64,000 nt of DNA from DASULK01 sp036381835 (lineage in GTDB: Bacteria > Actinomycetota > Actinomycetes > Mycobacteriales > Micromonosporaceae). The stretch lies in assembly GCA_036381835.1 (NCBI GenBank), contig DASVCA010000102.1, positions 39,074-103,073 of the forward strand, given 5' to 3'. Position numbers and translations under genes: made by a program. The notes beneath the pieces were generated by a model, which ran no database searches, was not told the DNA's origin, and saw nothing but the letters and a program-made list of their open reading frames with translations. This document shows positions 49,431 to 57,506 of the stretch, one piece after another; position 1 is the stretch's first letter; each line of letters begins with the position of its first letter.

Positions 49431-49456
49431 GGTTAACCGCGTGCGGGTCGGGGCAT
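49431..49456 (+). promoter_or_regulatory. SigF-type promoter of the holin-DUF3618-DUF4235 operon
   Basis: GGTT (49431-49434), 16 nt, GGGCAT (49451-49456), 35 nt before the ATG at 49492; the leader has an AGGAGGACACC ribosome site. Confidence 0.5.
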
Positions 49457-49491
49457 AAAGCCGGGTACTGGCAACCGGTTAGGAGGACACC

Positions 49492-49920
49492 ATGGCCGAC
49501 GTCCTGAACGGCCGGCAGACCGTGGACAAGTCGACCGCCGAACTGGTGCAGCACGCGGCGGAACAGACTGCGAAGCTGGTCCGTGACGAGTTCGCCTTGG
49601 CCCGCGCCGAGTTGACGCAGAAGGGCAAGCAGGCGGGCATCGGCGCAGGTCTCTTCGGTGGAGGCGGTGTCATCGCGCTCTTCGGCGTCGGGACCCTGGT
49701 CGCGGCTGCGGTGCTGCTGTTGGCGCTGGTGATGCCGGACTGGGTCGCGGCGCTGATCGTCGCGATCGCGCTGTTCGCGGTCGCCGCCGTGTTCGCGGTG
49801 CTGGGTAGACGACGGGTGCAGCAGGCTATGCCGCCGGTTCCGCAGGCGGCAGCCAGCAGCGTGCAGTCCGACGTGCAGACCGTCAAGTCGGCGGCCAAGG
49901 ACGGTAGGAGGCGGTCGTGA
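49492..49920 (+). CDS. actinobacterial holin-X / DUF1469 family membrane protein
   Basis: 142 aa. An amphipathic N-terminus (VDKSTAELVQHAAEQTAKLV, RDEFALARAELTQKGKQAGI) precedes two membrane helices (GGGVIALFGVGTLVAAAVLL and WVAALIVAIALFAVAAVFAV) and a charged tail. This is the phage-holin-superfamily III/DUF1469 pattern, found chromosomally in actinobacteria and not evidence of a prophage. It likely acts on membrane integrity under stress. Ideal ribosome site. Coupled by GTGA overlap to the DUF3618 gene. Confidence 0.9.
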   Translation: MADVLNGRQTVDKSTAELVQHAAEQTAKLVRDEFALARAELTQKGKQAGIGAGLFGGGGVIALFGVGTLVAAAVLLLALVMPDWVAALIVAIALFAVAAVFAVLGRRRVQQAMPPVPQAAASSVQSDVQTVKSAAKDGRRRS

Positions 49921-50357
49921 CCCAGGGAGACCGGATGAACGACCCGGATGCGCTGCGGGAGGAGATCCGGCAGACCCGGGCCGACCTGGGCGAGACCGTT
50001 CAGGCTTTGGCGGCGAAGGCGGACGTGAAGGCCCGGGTCAAGGATGCCGCCACGCATAAGCGGGACGAGTTGACGTACCAGGCTCAGCAGAAGAAGGACG
50101 ACCTGTTGCACCGAGCGCGCCGGACGAAGGACGACCTGTTGCATCGAACGCAGGAGCGGACGGGTCGTCTGCGGTCCCGGGCGGCGGGCGGCGGGAGCCG
50201 TGCGATGGGCCAGGCCCGGTATTCGGGTGGCCTGGCGCGGGACTCGGCGATGGAGTTGGGCGCGGCGGTTCGACGCAGCCCGCGACCGTTCGCCGTCGCC
50301 GCCGGTGTCGGAGCGGCGTTGGCGGTGTTCCTGATGGTGCGGCGGAGGCGCGGGTGA
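49917..50357 (+). CDS. DUF3618 domain protein
   Basis: 146 aa. The N-terminal DUF3618 motif DPDALREEIRQTRADLGETV (about 7-26) is followed by a long amphipathic, coiled-coil-like region in which KDDLLHR is directly repeated (QQKKDDLLHRARRTKDDLLH). One membrane helix ends the protein (RPFAVAAGVGAALAVFLMVR) with a basic tail. Function unknown; members occur with holin-X and DUF4235 proteins. GTG start overlapping the holin stop by 4 nt and GTGA overlap with the next gene. Confidence 0.9.
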   Translation: MTQGDRMNDPDALREEIRQTRADLGETVQALAAKADVKARVKDAATHKRDELTYQAQQKKDDLLHRARRTKDDLLHRTQERTGRLRSRAAGGGSRAMGQARYSGGLARDSAMELGAAVRRSPRPFAVAAGVGAALAVFLMVRRRRG

Positions 50358-50626
50358 ACGGTTCGTTCGGCAGGGTCGCGTACAGGCCGGTGAGCATCCT
50401 GCTCGGGATCGGTGCCGGTGTTGTGGCCGGCGCCGTGTTCAAACAGTTGTGGAAGTTGGCGTCCGGACAGAGCGAGGCGCCGTACGCGACCGATGAGCAC
50501 CGCGGCTGGGGTGAGGTTTTGACGGCGGCGGCATTGCAGGGAGCGGTCTTCGCGATGGTGCGGGCGGCCGTGGACCGTGGCGGTGCCGTGGGTATGCGGC
50601 GACTCACCGGTCAATGGCCGGACTGA
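50354..50626 (+). CDS. DUF4235 domain membrane protein
   Basis: 90-aa protein with two hydrophobic segments (VSILLGIGAGVVAGAVFKQL and VLTAAALQGAVFAMVRAAVD). The WKLASGQSEAPYATDEHRGW loop is typical of DUF4235. Function unknown; third gene of the envelope-stress operon. GTG start in a 4-nt overlap with the DUF3618 gene. Confidence 0.88.
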   Translation: MNGSFGRVAYRPVSILLGIGAGVVAGAVFKQLWKLASGQSEAPYATDEHRGWGEVLTAAALQGAVFAMVRAAVDRGGAVGMRRLTGQWPD

Positions 50627-50655
50627 CTAGTCGTGAGTTCGGCCGGAACATCGGG

Positions 50656-50823
50656 TAGGCTGGTGGAAGTTTTTGTGTACGTGGTTCGCTACACCCCCAC
50701 CCGTGCTTGCACGGGTGGGGCCGAGAAAGCCTCCTTCACCGGGGGTCGACTTGAGCACCGCTGCTCGAAAACGTTCAACCAGCAGCAGCGGCGATCGTCG
50801 CCGCAGGTTCAGAAGGAGACAAA
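50656..50823 (+). promoter_or_regulatory. structured long leader of the cold-shock gene
   Basis: A -10 box TAGGCT (50656-50661) would give a leader of about 155 nt. It contains a perfect hairpin, CCCCACCCGTG (50695-50705), loop CTTG, CACGGGTGGGG (50710-50720), and ends in AGAAGGAGA before the ATG. Long structured leaders are typical of cold-shock mRNAs, where folding adjusts translation to temperature. The hairpin has no T-run; it might instead terminate the upstream operon. Confidence 0.5.
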
Positions 50824-51027
50824 ATGGCTCGGGGAACCGTGAAGTGGTTCAACGCGGACAAGGGCTTCGGGTTTATCACCGTTGACGGCGGGGGCGCGGA
50901 CGTCTTCGTCCACTACTCGGCCGTCCAGACCCCTGGCTACCGCACGCTGGAGGAGAACCAGCGCGTGGAGTTCGAGATCGCCCAGGGGCAGAAGGGCCCG
51001 CAGGCGGAGCAGGTCCGCCCCATCTGA
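50824..51027 (+). CDS. cold-shock protein
   Basis: 67-aa CspA-family protein. The nucleic-acid-binding motifs RNP1 (DKGFGFIT) and RNP2 (DVFVHYSAV) are intact, with the N-terminal GTVKWFNAD and the C-terminal RVEFEIAQGQKGPQAEQV. It binds single-stranded RNA/DNA and acts as an RNA chaperone. Strong AGAAGGAGA ribosome site after a long leader; monocistronic, with a very stable hairpin right behind it. Confidence 0.97.
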   Translation: MARGTVKWFNADKGFGFITVDGGGADVFVHYSAVQTPGYRTLEENQRVEFEIAQGQKGPQAEQVRPI

Positions 51028-51052
51028 TCCACCGGCGGGACGCGGTCCCGTC

Positions 51053-51097
51053 GCAGACACATCGGCCCCGCACGAGGTGCGGGGCCGATGTGTCTGC
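51053..51097. terminator. perfect 21-bp stem terminator
   Basis: Left arm 51053-51073 (begins GCAGACACATCGG), loop GAG, right arm 51077-51097, fully complementary. It lies 25 nt after the cold-shock stop codon. There is no T-run, as is common in actinobacterial hairpin terminators. Confidence 0.8.
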
Positions 51098-51104
51098 ACC
51101 TCCA

Positions 51105-51133
51105 TTGTGTCCTCATCCGCCGACCGCTACGCT
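51105..51133 (+). promoter_or_regulatory. housekeeping-type promoter of the methyltransferase-deaminase pair
   Basis: -35 TTGTGT (51105-51110), 17 nt, -10 TACGCT (51128-51133). A palindrome CGTACGTACG (51142-51151) lies in the short leader before GGGAG and the ATG at 51166. Confidence 0.5.
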
Positions 51134-51165
51134 ATGCAAGACGTACGTACGGTTTGGGAGTTGTG

Positions 51166-51966
51166 ATGTGGGATCCGGGTACCTACCTGCGCTACCGGGA
51201 CGAGCGCTCCCGCCCGTTCTACGACCTGGTCGGCCGAATCCTCGTCGCCCAGCCGCGCACGGTGGTCGACCTCGGTTGCGGGCCGGGTGAGCTCACCGCA
51301 GATCTCGCCCGACGCTGGCCCGACGCGGCCGTCGTGGGCATCGACTCGTCGGCGGAGATGATCGCCCGAGCCGCCGCGACCGGTGGCGACGTCGACTTCC
51401 ACCTGGCGGACATCCGCGACTGGACACCGGACGATCGGGTCGACGTCGTCGTCTGCAACGCGGTGCTGCAATGGGTGCCCGAGCACGAGCGCTTGCTCAC
51501 CCGCTGGGTTCGGCAACTCGCCCACGGATCGGTGCTGGCCGTGCAAGTGCCGAACAACTTCGACGCCCCGTCGCACCTGGCCGTACGAGCGGTAGCCGAG
51601 CAGGAGCCGTACCGGGACGACGTGGTCCCCCTGCTACGGCGATCCCCGGTACGCGACGCGATCGGATACGCGGACCTGCTGACCGCCGCCGGATGCGCCG
51701 TCGACGCCTGGGAGACCACCTACCTCCACCTCCTCCCGGCAGAAGGCGGCGCCGACCACCCGGTGCTCGGCTGGCTGGAGGGAACCGCCCTGCGCCCGAT
51801 CCGGGCGGCTCTCGGTCCGACCAGCCCGCGCTGGGCGCGGTTCCGCGCCGCGGTGGCCGAGCGGCTGGCGGCGGCCTACCCGGTACGCGCGGGGCAGGTG
51901 TATTTTCCGTTCCGCCGGGTCTTCTTCGTCGCCCGAGTCGGCGGTCAGCTCAGGGGGAGTTCGTGA
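51166..51966 (+). CDS. trans-aconitate 2-methyltransferase-like SAM methyltransferase
   Basis: 266-aa class I methyltransferase. It starts MWDPGTYLRYRDERSRPFYD, the exact Tam signature; SAM motif I is VVDLGCGPGELTADLARRWP (about 34-53), motif II VVGIDSSAEMI, motif IV DVVVCNAVLQWVPEHERLL (about 96). The C-terminal half (FPFRRVFFVARV) also matches Tam. Such enzymes methylate trans-aconitate, relieving aconitase inhibition. ATG 51166 has GGGAG upstream. It overlaps the adenosine deaminase gene by 4 nt. Confidence 0.92.
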   Translation: MWDPGTYLRYRDERSRPFYDLVGRILVAQPRTVVDLGCGPGELTADLARRWPDAAVVGIDSSAEMIARAAATGGDVDFHLADIRDWTPDDRVDVVVCNAVLQWVPEHERLLTRWVRQLAHGSVLAVQVPNNFDAPSHLAVRAVAEQEPYRDDVVPLLRRSPVRDAIGYADLLTAAGCAVDAWETTYLHLLPAEGGADHPVLGWLEGTALRPIRAALGPTSPRWARFRAAVAERLAAAYPVRAGQVYFPFRRVFFVARVGGQLRGSS

Positions 51967-53009
51967 TCGATCTGTCGTCGTTCATCGCCGGACTACCGAA
52001 GGTCGAGCTGCACGTGCACCACGTCGGCTCCGCCTCCCCCCGCATCGTGGCCGAGCTGGCCGCCCGCCACGAGGGGCAGACGCCCGTCCCGGCCGACCCC
52101 GAAGCGCTCGCCGACTACTTCGAGTTCCGCGACTTCGCGCACTTCATCGAGATCTACCTGAGCGTTGTAGACCTGATCCGGGACCCGGACGACGTCTGGA
52201 TCCTCACCCACGAGGTCGCCCGGGAACTCGCCGCTCAGCAGGTCCGGTACGCCGAGCTGACGGTGACCCCGTACTCACACGTGCGCCGAGGCATCCCCGC
52301 GCCCGCGTTCTGCGAGGCGATCGAGGACGCGCGCCGGCGAGCGGAGGCGGACTTCGGTGTCGCGCTGCGCTGGTGCTTCGACATCCCCGGCGAGGCGGGC
52401 CTGCCCGCGGCGGAGGAGACTCTGAATATCGCCCTGCGGGAGCGGCCCGACGGGCTGATCAGCTTCGGGCTCGGCGGCCCCGAGATCGGGGTGCCCCGGC
52501 CCCAGTTCAAACCCCACTTCGACCGCGCTCGAGCGGCCGGACTGCGCTCGGTGCCGCACGCCGGTGAGACCACCGGTCCGGAGACCGTCTGGGACGCCCT
52601 GCACGCCCTCGGCGCGGAGCGGATCGGGCACGGCATCGCCGCCGCCCAGGATCCCCGGCTGCTGGCGCATCTGGCCGAGCACGGTATCGCGTTGGAGGTC
52701 TGTCCCACCTCCAACGTGCGCACCCGGGCCGTGCCGGCCATCACCGCGCACCCGTTGCCGACCCTGGTCGAGGCGGGCCTGCTGGTCACCATCAACTCCG
52801 ACGATCCGCCCATGTTCGGGACCACGCTCAACCAGGAGTACGCGGTCGCCGCGCAGCTGCTGGACTACGGACCCGAGCAGGTGGCGGCACTGGCGAAAAA
52901 CGCGGTGACCGCCTCGTTCCTGCCCGAGGCGGACAAGACCCGACTGCTGGCGGAAATCGACGGCTACCTCGCCGCCTTCCTGGCCGCGGCGGCCCGCCCG
53001 GCAGGTTGA
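51963..53009 (+). CDS. add: adenosine deaminase family protein
   Basis: 348-aa TIM-barrel amidohydrolase. Zn ligands lie in KVELHVHHVGSASP (about 13), RSVPHAGETTGPETVW (about 197; His and catalytic Glu), ERIGHGIAAAQDP (about 219) and TINSDDPPMFGTTL (about 279; catalytic Asp pair). It deaminates adenosine or a related aminopurine to the inosine form. HVHHVGS replaces the more usual HLHLxGS, but the metal His residues remain. GTG start overlaps the methyltransferase stop. Confidence 0.92.
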   Translation: MIDLSSFIAGLPKVELHVHHVGSASPRIVAELAARHEGQTPVPADPEALADYFEFRDFAHFIEIYLSVVDLIRDPDDVWILTHEVARELAAQQVRYAELTVTPYSHVRRGIPAPAFCEAIEDARRRAEADFGVALRWCFDIPGEAGLPAAEETLNIALRERPDGLISFGLGGPEIGVPRPQFKPHFDRARAAGLRSVPHAGETTGPETVWDALHALGAERIGHGIAAAQDPRLLAHLAEHGIALEVCPTSNVRTRAVPAITAHPLPTLVEAGLLVTINSDDPPMFGTTLNQEYAVAAQLLDYGPEQVAALAKNAVTASFLPEADKTRLLAEIDGYLAAFLAAAARPAG

Positions 53010-53018
53010 CAGCCGGCC

Positions 53019-54128
53019 TTAATCATCCCTGTCCCGCTGTCTGGGGTACCGCCGGGGCGTCGAGTCGCGTTCCCGAGCCAGCCGGCCGACCAGGCCGAAC
53101 CGGTTGACCTGGCGGGGCTCGGCCTGCGCATCCGCCAACAGCATCAGCACGCTCGCGCCCCCCAGCCGCGCCCGGTCGATGCTCACCCAGCCGTTGGCCT
53201 GCTCCGCGACCCGCCGGACGATGTCGAGGCCCAGCCCGGTGGAGCCCTGCCCGCTCGCGCCTCGACGCAACGCCCGATCGGGATCGGCGATACCTGGCCC
53301 GGCGTCGTCCACCCGGATCGTCACGTAACCGTCCCGGCGCGACACACCGACTTCGAACGCGGTGCCCTGCGGCGTGTAACGGAAGACATTCCCCAGCACC
53401 GCGTCCAGCGCCGCCGCCAACTCCGCGCGGGGGACCGGCACCGGCAGGCGCCCCTGCGCGCCGACCACCCGGTGCGGCCGGTTCTGGTCCTCGGCGAGCG
53501 CCGACCAGAACACCATGCGGTCGCGCACCACCTCGCTCACGTCGCACAGACTCGGCTCGGTCTCCTGCGCCACCGTCTTGCGCGTGGTGTTGATCAGAAG
53601 ATCGACCTCGCCCTCCAACGTGACGATCGCCTGCCGGATGCGGCGGATCGCTCGACGGCGGTCGAGTTCGGCGGCGCTGAACGATCCAGCGCTCGTATCG
53701 TCGGAGTCGAGGGCGTCGGCGTCGAGCCGCAGGGCGGTCAACGGGGTGCGCAGCCGGTGCGACAGGTCCGCCACCAGTTCGCGTTCGTTGGTGCGCGAGA
53801 TCGCCAGTCGGTGGGCCATGCGATTGACCGCATCGGCCGCCTCCGCCAACTCCCGCGGCCCGCTCGGTGCCAGACGTACCTCCAGATCACCGTCGCCGAT
53901 CGCGCGGGTCGCCGCCACGAGCGCGCGGATGCCGCGCACGACCCGGGCTCCCACCCGGTCGACGGCGAGCACCGCGACGGCCACCAGCACCGCGGCGCTC
54001 GCGCCCAAAGACATCCAGACCTGCAGCGCCGGGCGCGCGTCGTCGCGGGTCAGCCACACTCCGAACGGAACGAGGAACGCCAGCGCGGTGAGCGACGTCG
54101 TCGCCGCGACGAGCGCGGCGAGGACCAT
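53019..54128 (-). CDS. two-component sensor histidine kinase
   Basis: 369-aa kinase. Two N-terminal membrane helices (about 3-26 and 40-57) enclose only about 15 external residues, so it probably senses within the membrane. A HAMP domain (VVRGIRALVAATRAIGDGDL) leads to the H-box LSHRLRTPLTALRLD with phospho-acceptor His124, an N-box VLGNVFRYTPQGT, G1 DDAGPGIADP and G2 GSTGLGLDIVRR. It is encoded 2 nt after the response regulator stop. Start MVLAAL at 54128 is chosen because earlier codons lie inside the regulator gene. Confidence 0.93.
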   Translation of the reverse strand: MVLAALVAATTSLTALAFLVPFGVWLTRDDARPALQVWMSLGASAAVLVAVAVLAVDRVGARVVRGIRALVAATRAIGDGDLEVRLAPSGPRELAEAADAVNRMAHRLAISRTNERELVADLSHRLRTPLTALRLDADALDSDDTSAGSFSAAELDRRRAIRRIRQAIVTLEGEVDLLINTTRKTVAQETEPSLCDVSEVVRDRMVFWSALAEDQNRPHRVVGAQGRLPVPVPRAELAAALDAVLGNVFRYTPQGTAFEVGVSRRDGYVTIRVDDAGPGIADPDRALRRGASGQGSTGLGLDIVRRVAEQANGWVSIDRARLGGASVLMLLADAQAEPRQVNRFGLVGRLARERDSTPRRYPRQRDRDD

Positions 54129-54130
54129 CC

Positions 54131-54820
54131 TCAGTCGGGGGCCACGAGCCGGAACCCGACCCCCCGTACGGTGCGCAGGTACCGCGGCTTCGCCGCGGTC
54201 TCGCCGAGCTTGCGGCGGAGCCAGTAGAGGTGTACGTCGATCGTCTGATTCTCGCCGACCGAAGGCTGGCGCCATACTTCCTCCAGCAGTTCCCGGCGCG
54301 ACACCACCCGTCCCGGGCGGGCCGCGAGGTACGCCAGCAGATCGAACTCCTTGCGGGTCAGGGCGAGGGGTACCCCGTCCAGTTCCGCCGTCCGTTCCCC
54401 GACGTCGATCCGCAGGCCGCCGACCTGGTACACCGCGGGCTGCGTCATCCGGCCGGCCCGGTCGATGCGGCGCAGCACCGTGGTGATCCGCGCTTCGAGG
54501 TGGGCGCCGGTGAACGGCTTGACCATGTAGTCGTCCGCCCCCGCGCGCAGCAGACCGACGATCGACTGCTCGTCGTCGCGCGCCGTGGCGATGATGATCG
54601 GAACCTCGGTCACGGCCCGCAGCATCCGCAGCGCCTCACCGCCGTCCAGGTCCGGTAACCCCAGGTCGAGCACCACCAGGTCCGGGGTGTCGGCGGCGAT
54701 CCGGCGCATCGCGTCCAATGCGGTCCCGACCGCGTGTACCACATGGCCGCGCTCGGTCAGCGACCGCAGCATCGCGCCGCGTACGACATGGTCGTCCTCG
54801 ACCAGGAGCACCGTGGCCAC
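54131..54820 (-). CDS. OmpR-family response regulator
   Basis: 229-aa regulator. The receiver domain begins ATVLLVEDDHVVRGAML and has Asp52 in VVLDLGLPDLDGGEALRML and the Lys in GADDYMVKPFTGAHLEARI. The C-terminal winged helix holds LTRKEFDLLAYLAARPGRVV, SVGENQTIDVHLYWLRRKLG and LRTVRGVGFRLV. It controls genes in response to the adjacent kinase; targets are unknown. GTG at 54820 is chosen because the receiver starts there; further upstream codons are atypical. It is divergent from thrS with 155 bp between. Confidence 0.94.
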   Translation of the reverse strand: MATVLLVEDDHVVRGAMLRSLTERGHVVHAVGTALDAMRRIAADTPDLVVLDLGLPDLDGGEALRMLRAVTEVPIIIATARDDEQSIVGLLRAGADDYMVKPFTGAHLEARITTVLRRIDRAGRMTQPAVYQVGGLRIDVGERTAELDGVPLALTRKEFDLLAYLAARPGRVVSRRELLEEVWRQPSVGENQTIDVHLYWLRRKLGETAAKPRYLRTVRGVGFRLVAPD

Positions 54821-54975
54821 GGGAAAACCGTACTGCGTGCGGCGGTCCGGGTCGAACCGCGGCGGCACCTCCCGGCGGCGGTGCCGCCGCGCGCGCGAAA
54901 ATATGGGCGGTGGCAGGATTGCCGCGACCGATAGCATGACGGCAGCCCATGCCGCGCCGAGCAGGAGGAGCACCC

Positions 54976-56988
54976 GTGTCCCGACCGCAGTCCCACTCCG
55001 CGTCCGCCGTGGTCGACGAGCTTGTCGTCCCGGCCGGCACGACGGCGGCGGAAGCGGTGACTGCCGCGGGTCTGCCCACCACCGGTCCGCGGGCGATCGT
55101 CGTGGTCCGCGACGCCGACGGCCGTCTGCGGGATCTGGACTGGGTCCCGGCGGCCGACGCGGTGGTCGTACCGGTGGCCATCGGCTCTCCGGACGGGCTG
55201 GCGGTGTTGCGCCACTCCACCGCGCACGTGCTCGCCCAAGCGGTGCAGGAACTCTTCCCCGAGGCCAGGCTCGGTATCGGCCCGCCGATCGAGAACGGCT
55301 TCTACTACGACTTCGACGTGCCCCGGCCGTTCCAGCCCGAGGATCTCGCCCGGCTGGAGAAGCGGATGCAGGAGATCATCAAGTCGGGGCAGCGGTTCCG
55401 GCGGCGCCGGTTCGAGAGCGTCGAACAGGCCAGGGCGGAACTGGCCGATGAGCCGTACAAGCTGGAACTGATCGATATCAAGGGCGAGGGGCTCGACGCC
55501 AGTCAGGTGATGGAGGTCGGCGGCGGGGAGCTGACCATCTACGACAACCTCGACCCCGACTCCGGCAAGGTCTGCTGGTCCGACCTGTGCCGCGGGCCGC
55601 ACCTGCCCGACACCCGGCTGATCGGGGCGTTCAAGCTGATGCGCACGGCCGCGGCGTACTGGCGGGGCAGTGAGAAGAACCCGCAGCTGCAGCGGGTGTA
55701 CGGCACCGCGTGGCCGACCCGGGACGAGCTCAAGGCGTACCTGAAGCTGCTGGAGGAGGCCGAGCGGCGCGACCACCGCAAGCTGGGCGCGGCGCTGGAC
55801 CTGTTCAGCTTCCCGGAGGAGCTGGGCTCGGGCCTGCCGGTCTTCCACCCCAAGGGCGGGATCGTCCGCCGGGAACTGGAGAACTACTCCCGCCAGCGGC
55901 ACGAACAGGCGGGGTATGAGTTCGTCAACACCCCGCACATCACCAAGTCCGGGCTGTTCGTCACCTCCGGTCACCTGCCGTACTACGCGGACACCATGTT
56001 CCCGCCGATGGAGCTGGAAGGCGCGGAGTACCGGCTCAAGGCGATGAACTGCCCGATGCACAACCTGATCTTCCGGGCCCGCGGCCGGTCGTATCGGGAG
56101 CTGCCGCTGCGGATGTTCGAGTTCGGCACGGTCTACCGGTACGAGAAGTCCGGCGTGGTGCACGGCCTGACCCGGGTGCGCGGGTTGACCCAGGACGACG
56201 CGCACATCTACTGCACCCCTGAGCAGATGCCGGGGGAGTTGAAGGCGCTGCTTGAGTTCGTCCTCGACCTGCTGCGCGACTACGGGCTGGAGGACTTCTA
56301 CCTGGAGCTGTCCACCCGCGACGACTCCGACAAGTTCATCGGGGAACCCGAGGAGTGGGAGACCGCCACCGAGGCGCTGCGCCAAGCCGCGGAGGAGTCC
56401 GGACTCGAGTTGGTGCCCGACCCGGGCGGCGCGGCGTTCTACGGACCGAAGATCTCGGTGCAGGCCAAGGACGCGATCGGGCGGTCCTGGCAGATGTCGA
56501 CCATCCAGCTCGACTTCAACCAGCCCAAGCGGTTCGGCCTGGAGTATCAGGCGGTCGACGGCACCCGGCAGCGGCCGATCATGATCCACCGGGCTCTGTT
56601 CGGGTCGATCGAGCGGTTCTTCGGCGTGCTGACCGAGCACTACGCCGGGGCGTTTCCGGCGTGGCTGGCCCCGGTGCAGGTCGTCGGCATCCCGGTCCGC
56701 GCCGACCACGTCGACTACCTGGCGTCGTTCGTACAAGCGCTACGGGCCGAGGGCATCCGCGCCGAGGTCGACTTCTCGGACGAGCGGATGCAGAAGAAGA
56801 TCCGCAACGCACAGCAGCAGAAGATCCCGTTCATGGCGATCGCCGGCGACGCCGACGTGGCGGCCGAGACCGTCTCGTTCCGGTACCGGGACGGCTCGCA
56901 GCGCAACGGGATTCCGTTGGCGGAGGCGGTGGCGCACGTCGTCGACGTGGTGCGTTCCCGGACCAACGTGGGACCGAGTGCGGCATGA
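54976..56988 (+). CDS. thrS: threonyl-tRNA synthetase
   Basis: 670-aa class II synthetase. The N-terminal TGS-like domain is reduced, followed by the editing/second domain with HSTAHVLAQAVQELFPEARL (about 79-98) and HxxxH chemistry. The catalytic core has motif 1 around GSGLPVFHPKG, motif 2 FEFGTVYRYEKSGVVHGLTR (about 379) with AMNCPMHNLIF (Zn Cys), motif 3 IMIHRALFGSIERFFGVLTE (about 535), then the anticodon-binding domain (VDFSDERMQKKIRNAQQQKI). Charges tRNA-Thr. GTG start with GGAGGAG. I saw no T-box. ATGA overlap with the HIT gene. Confidence 0.97.
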   Translation: MSRPQSHSASAVVDELVVPAGTTAAEAVTAAGLPTTGPRAIVVVRDADGRLRDLDWVPAADAVVVPVAIGSPDGLAVLRHSTAHVLAQAVQELFPEARLGIGPPIENGFYYDFDVPRPFQPEDLARLEKRMQEIIKSGQRFRRRRFESVEQARAELADEPYKLELIDIKGEGLDASQVMEVGGGELTIYDNLDPDSGKVCWSDLCRGPHLPDTRLIGAFKLMRTAAAYWRGSEKNPQLQRVYGTAWPTRDELKAYLKLLEEAERRDHRKLGAALDLFSFPEELGSGLPVFHPKGGIVRRELENYSRQRHEQAGYEFVNTPHITKSGLFVTSGHLPYYADTMFPPMELEGAEYRLKAMNCPMHNLIFRARGRSYRELPLRMFEFGTVYRYEKSGVVHGLTRVRGLTQDDAHIYCTPEQMPGELKALLEFVLDLLRDYGLEDFYLELSTRDDSDKFIGEPEEWETATEALRQAAEESGLELVPDPGGAAFYGPKISVQAKDAIGRSWQMSTIQLDFNQPKRFGLEYQAVDGTRQRPIMIHRALFGSIERFFGVLTEHYAGAFPAWLAPVQVVGIPVRADHVDYLASFVQALRAEGIRAEVDFSDERMQKKIRNAQQQKIPFMAIAGDADVAAETVSFRYRDGSQRNGIPLAEAVAHVVDVVRSRTNVGPSAA

Positions 56989-57506
56989 GCACCCCGGATG
57001 GACTGGACCGGCTGTGGACGCCGCACCGGATGGGCTACATCTCCGGCCAGGAGCGCCCGGCCGAAGGGTATGAAGCGCCCAGCGGCTGCCCGTTCTGCCG
57101 GGCGCCCGGTCAGGCGGAGGCGGAGAGCCTGGTGGTGGCCCGCGGTGAGCGGGTGTACGCGGTGCTCAACCTCTACCCGTACAACCCCGGGCACCTGCTG
57201 ATCTGCCCGTACCGGCACGTCGCCGACTATCCGGAACTGGATCGGGAGGAGACGGTCGAACTCGCCGCCTTCACCCAGACCGCGATGCGGGTGATCCGCC
57301 AGGTCAGTCGGGCCCACGGGTTCAACCTCGGCATGAACCAGGGGGCCGTCGCCGGGGCGGGCATCAGCGCCCACCTGCACCAGCACGTGGTGCCGCGGTG
57401 GGGAGGGGACGCCAACTTCATGCCGATCATCGGCCGGACCAAGGTGCTGCCGCAGTTGCTCGCCGACACCCGCGACCTGCTCGCCAAGGCCTGGCCGACG
57501 GCGTGA
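56985..57506 (+). CDS. HIT-domain protein (Ap4A phosphorylase-like)
   Basis: 173 aa. The Zn site CPFCRAP near 38, ERVYAVLNLYPYNPGHLLIC (about 55-74) and the catalytic HIT motif AHLHQHVVPRWGGD (about 126) are clear. In mycobacteria the homologous gene next to thrS encodes an Ap4A phosphorylase; a similar dinucleotide-polyphosphate activity is likely. Second gene of the thrS transcript, with 4-nt overlaps on both sides. Confidence 0.93.
   Translation: MSTPDGLDRLWTPHRMGYISGQERPAEGYEAPSGCPFCRAPGQAEAESLVVARGERVYAVLNLYPYNPGHLLICPYRHVADYPELDREETVELAAFTQTAMRVIRQVSRAHGFNLGMNQGAVAGAGISAHLHQHVVPRWGGDANFMPIIGRTKVLPQLLADTRDLLAKAWPTA

Noticed and set aside
49492..49920. Prophage remnant because of the holin-like protein
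   Set aside because: The holin-X/DUF1469 family is chromosomal in actinobacteria; no other phage gene or attachment repeat is present.
54821..54975. T-box leader before thrS
   Set aside because: The 155 bp between the response regulator and thrS contain no T-box sequence or specifier stem that I can recognise.
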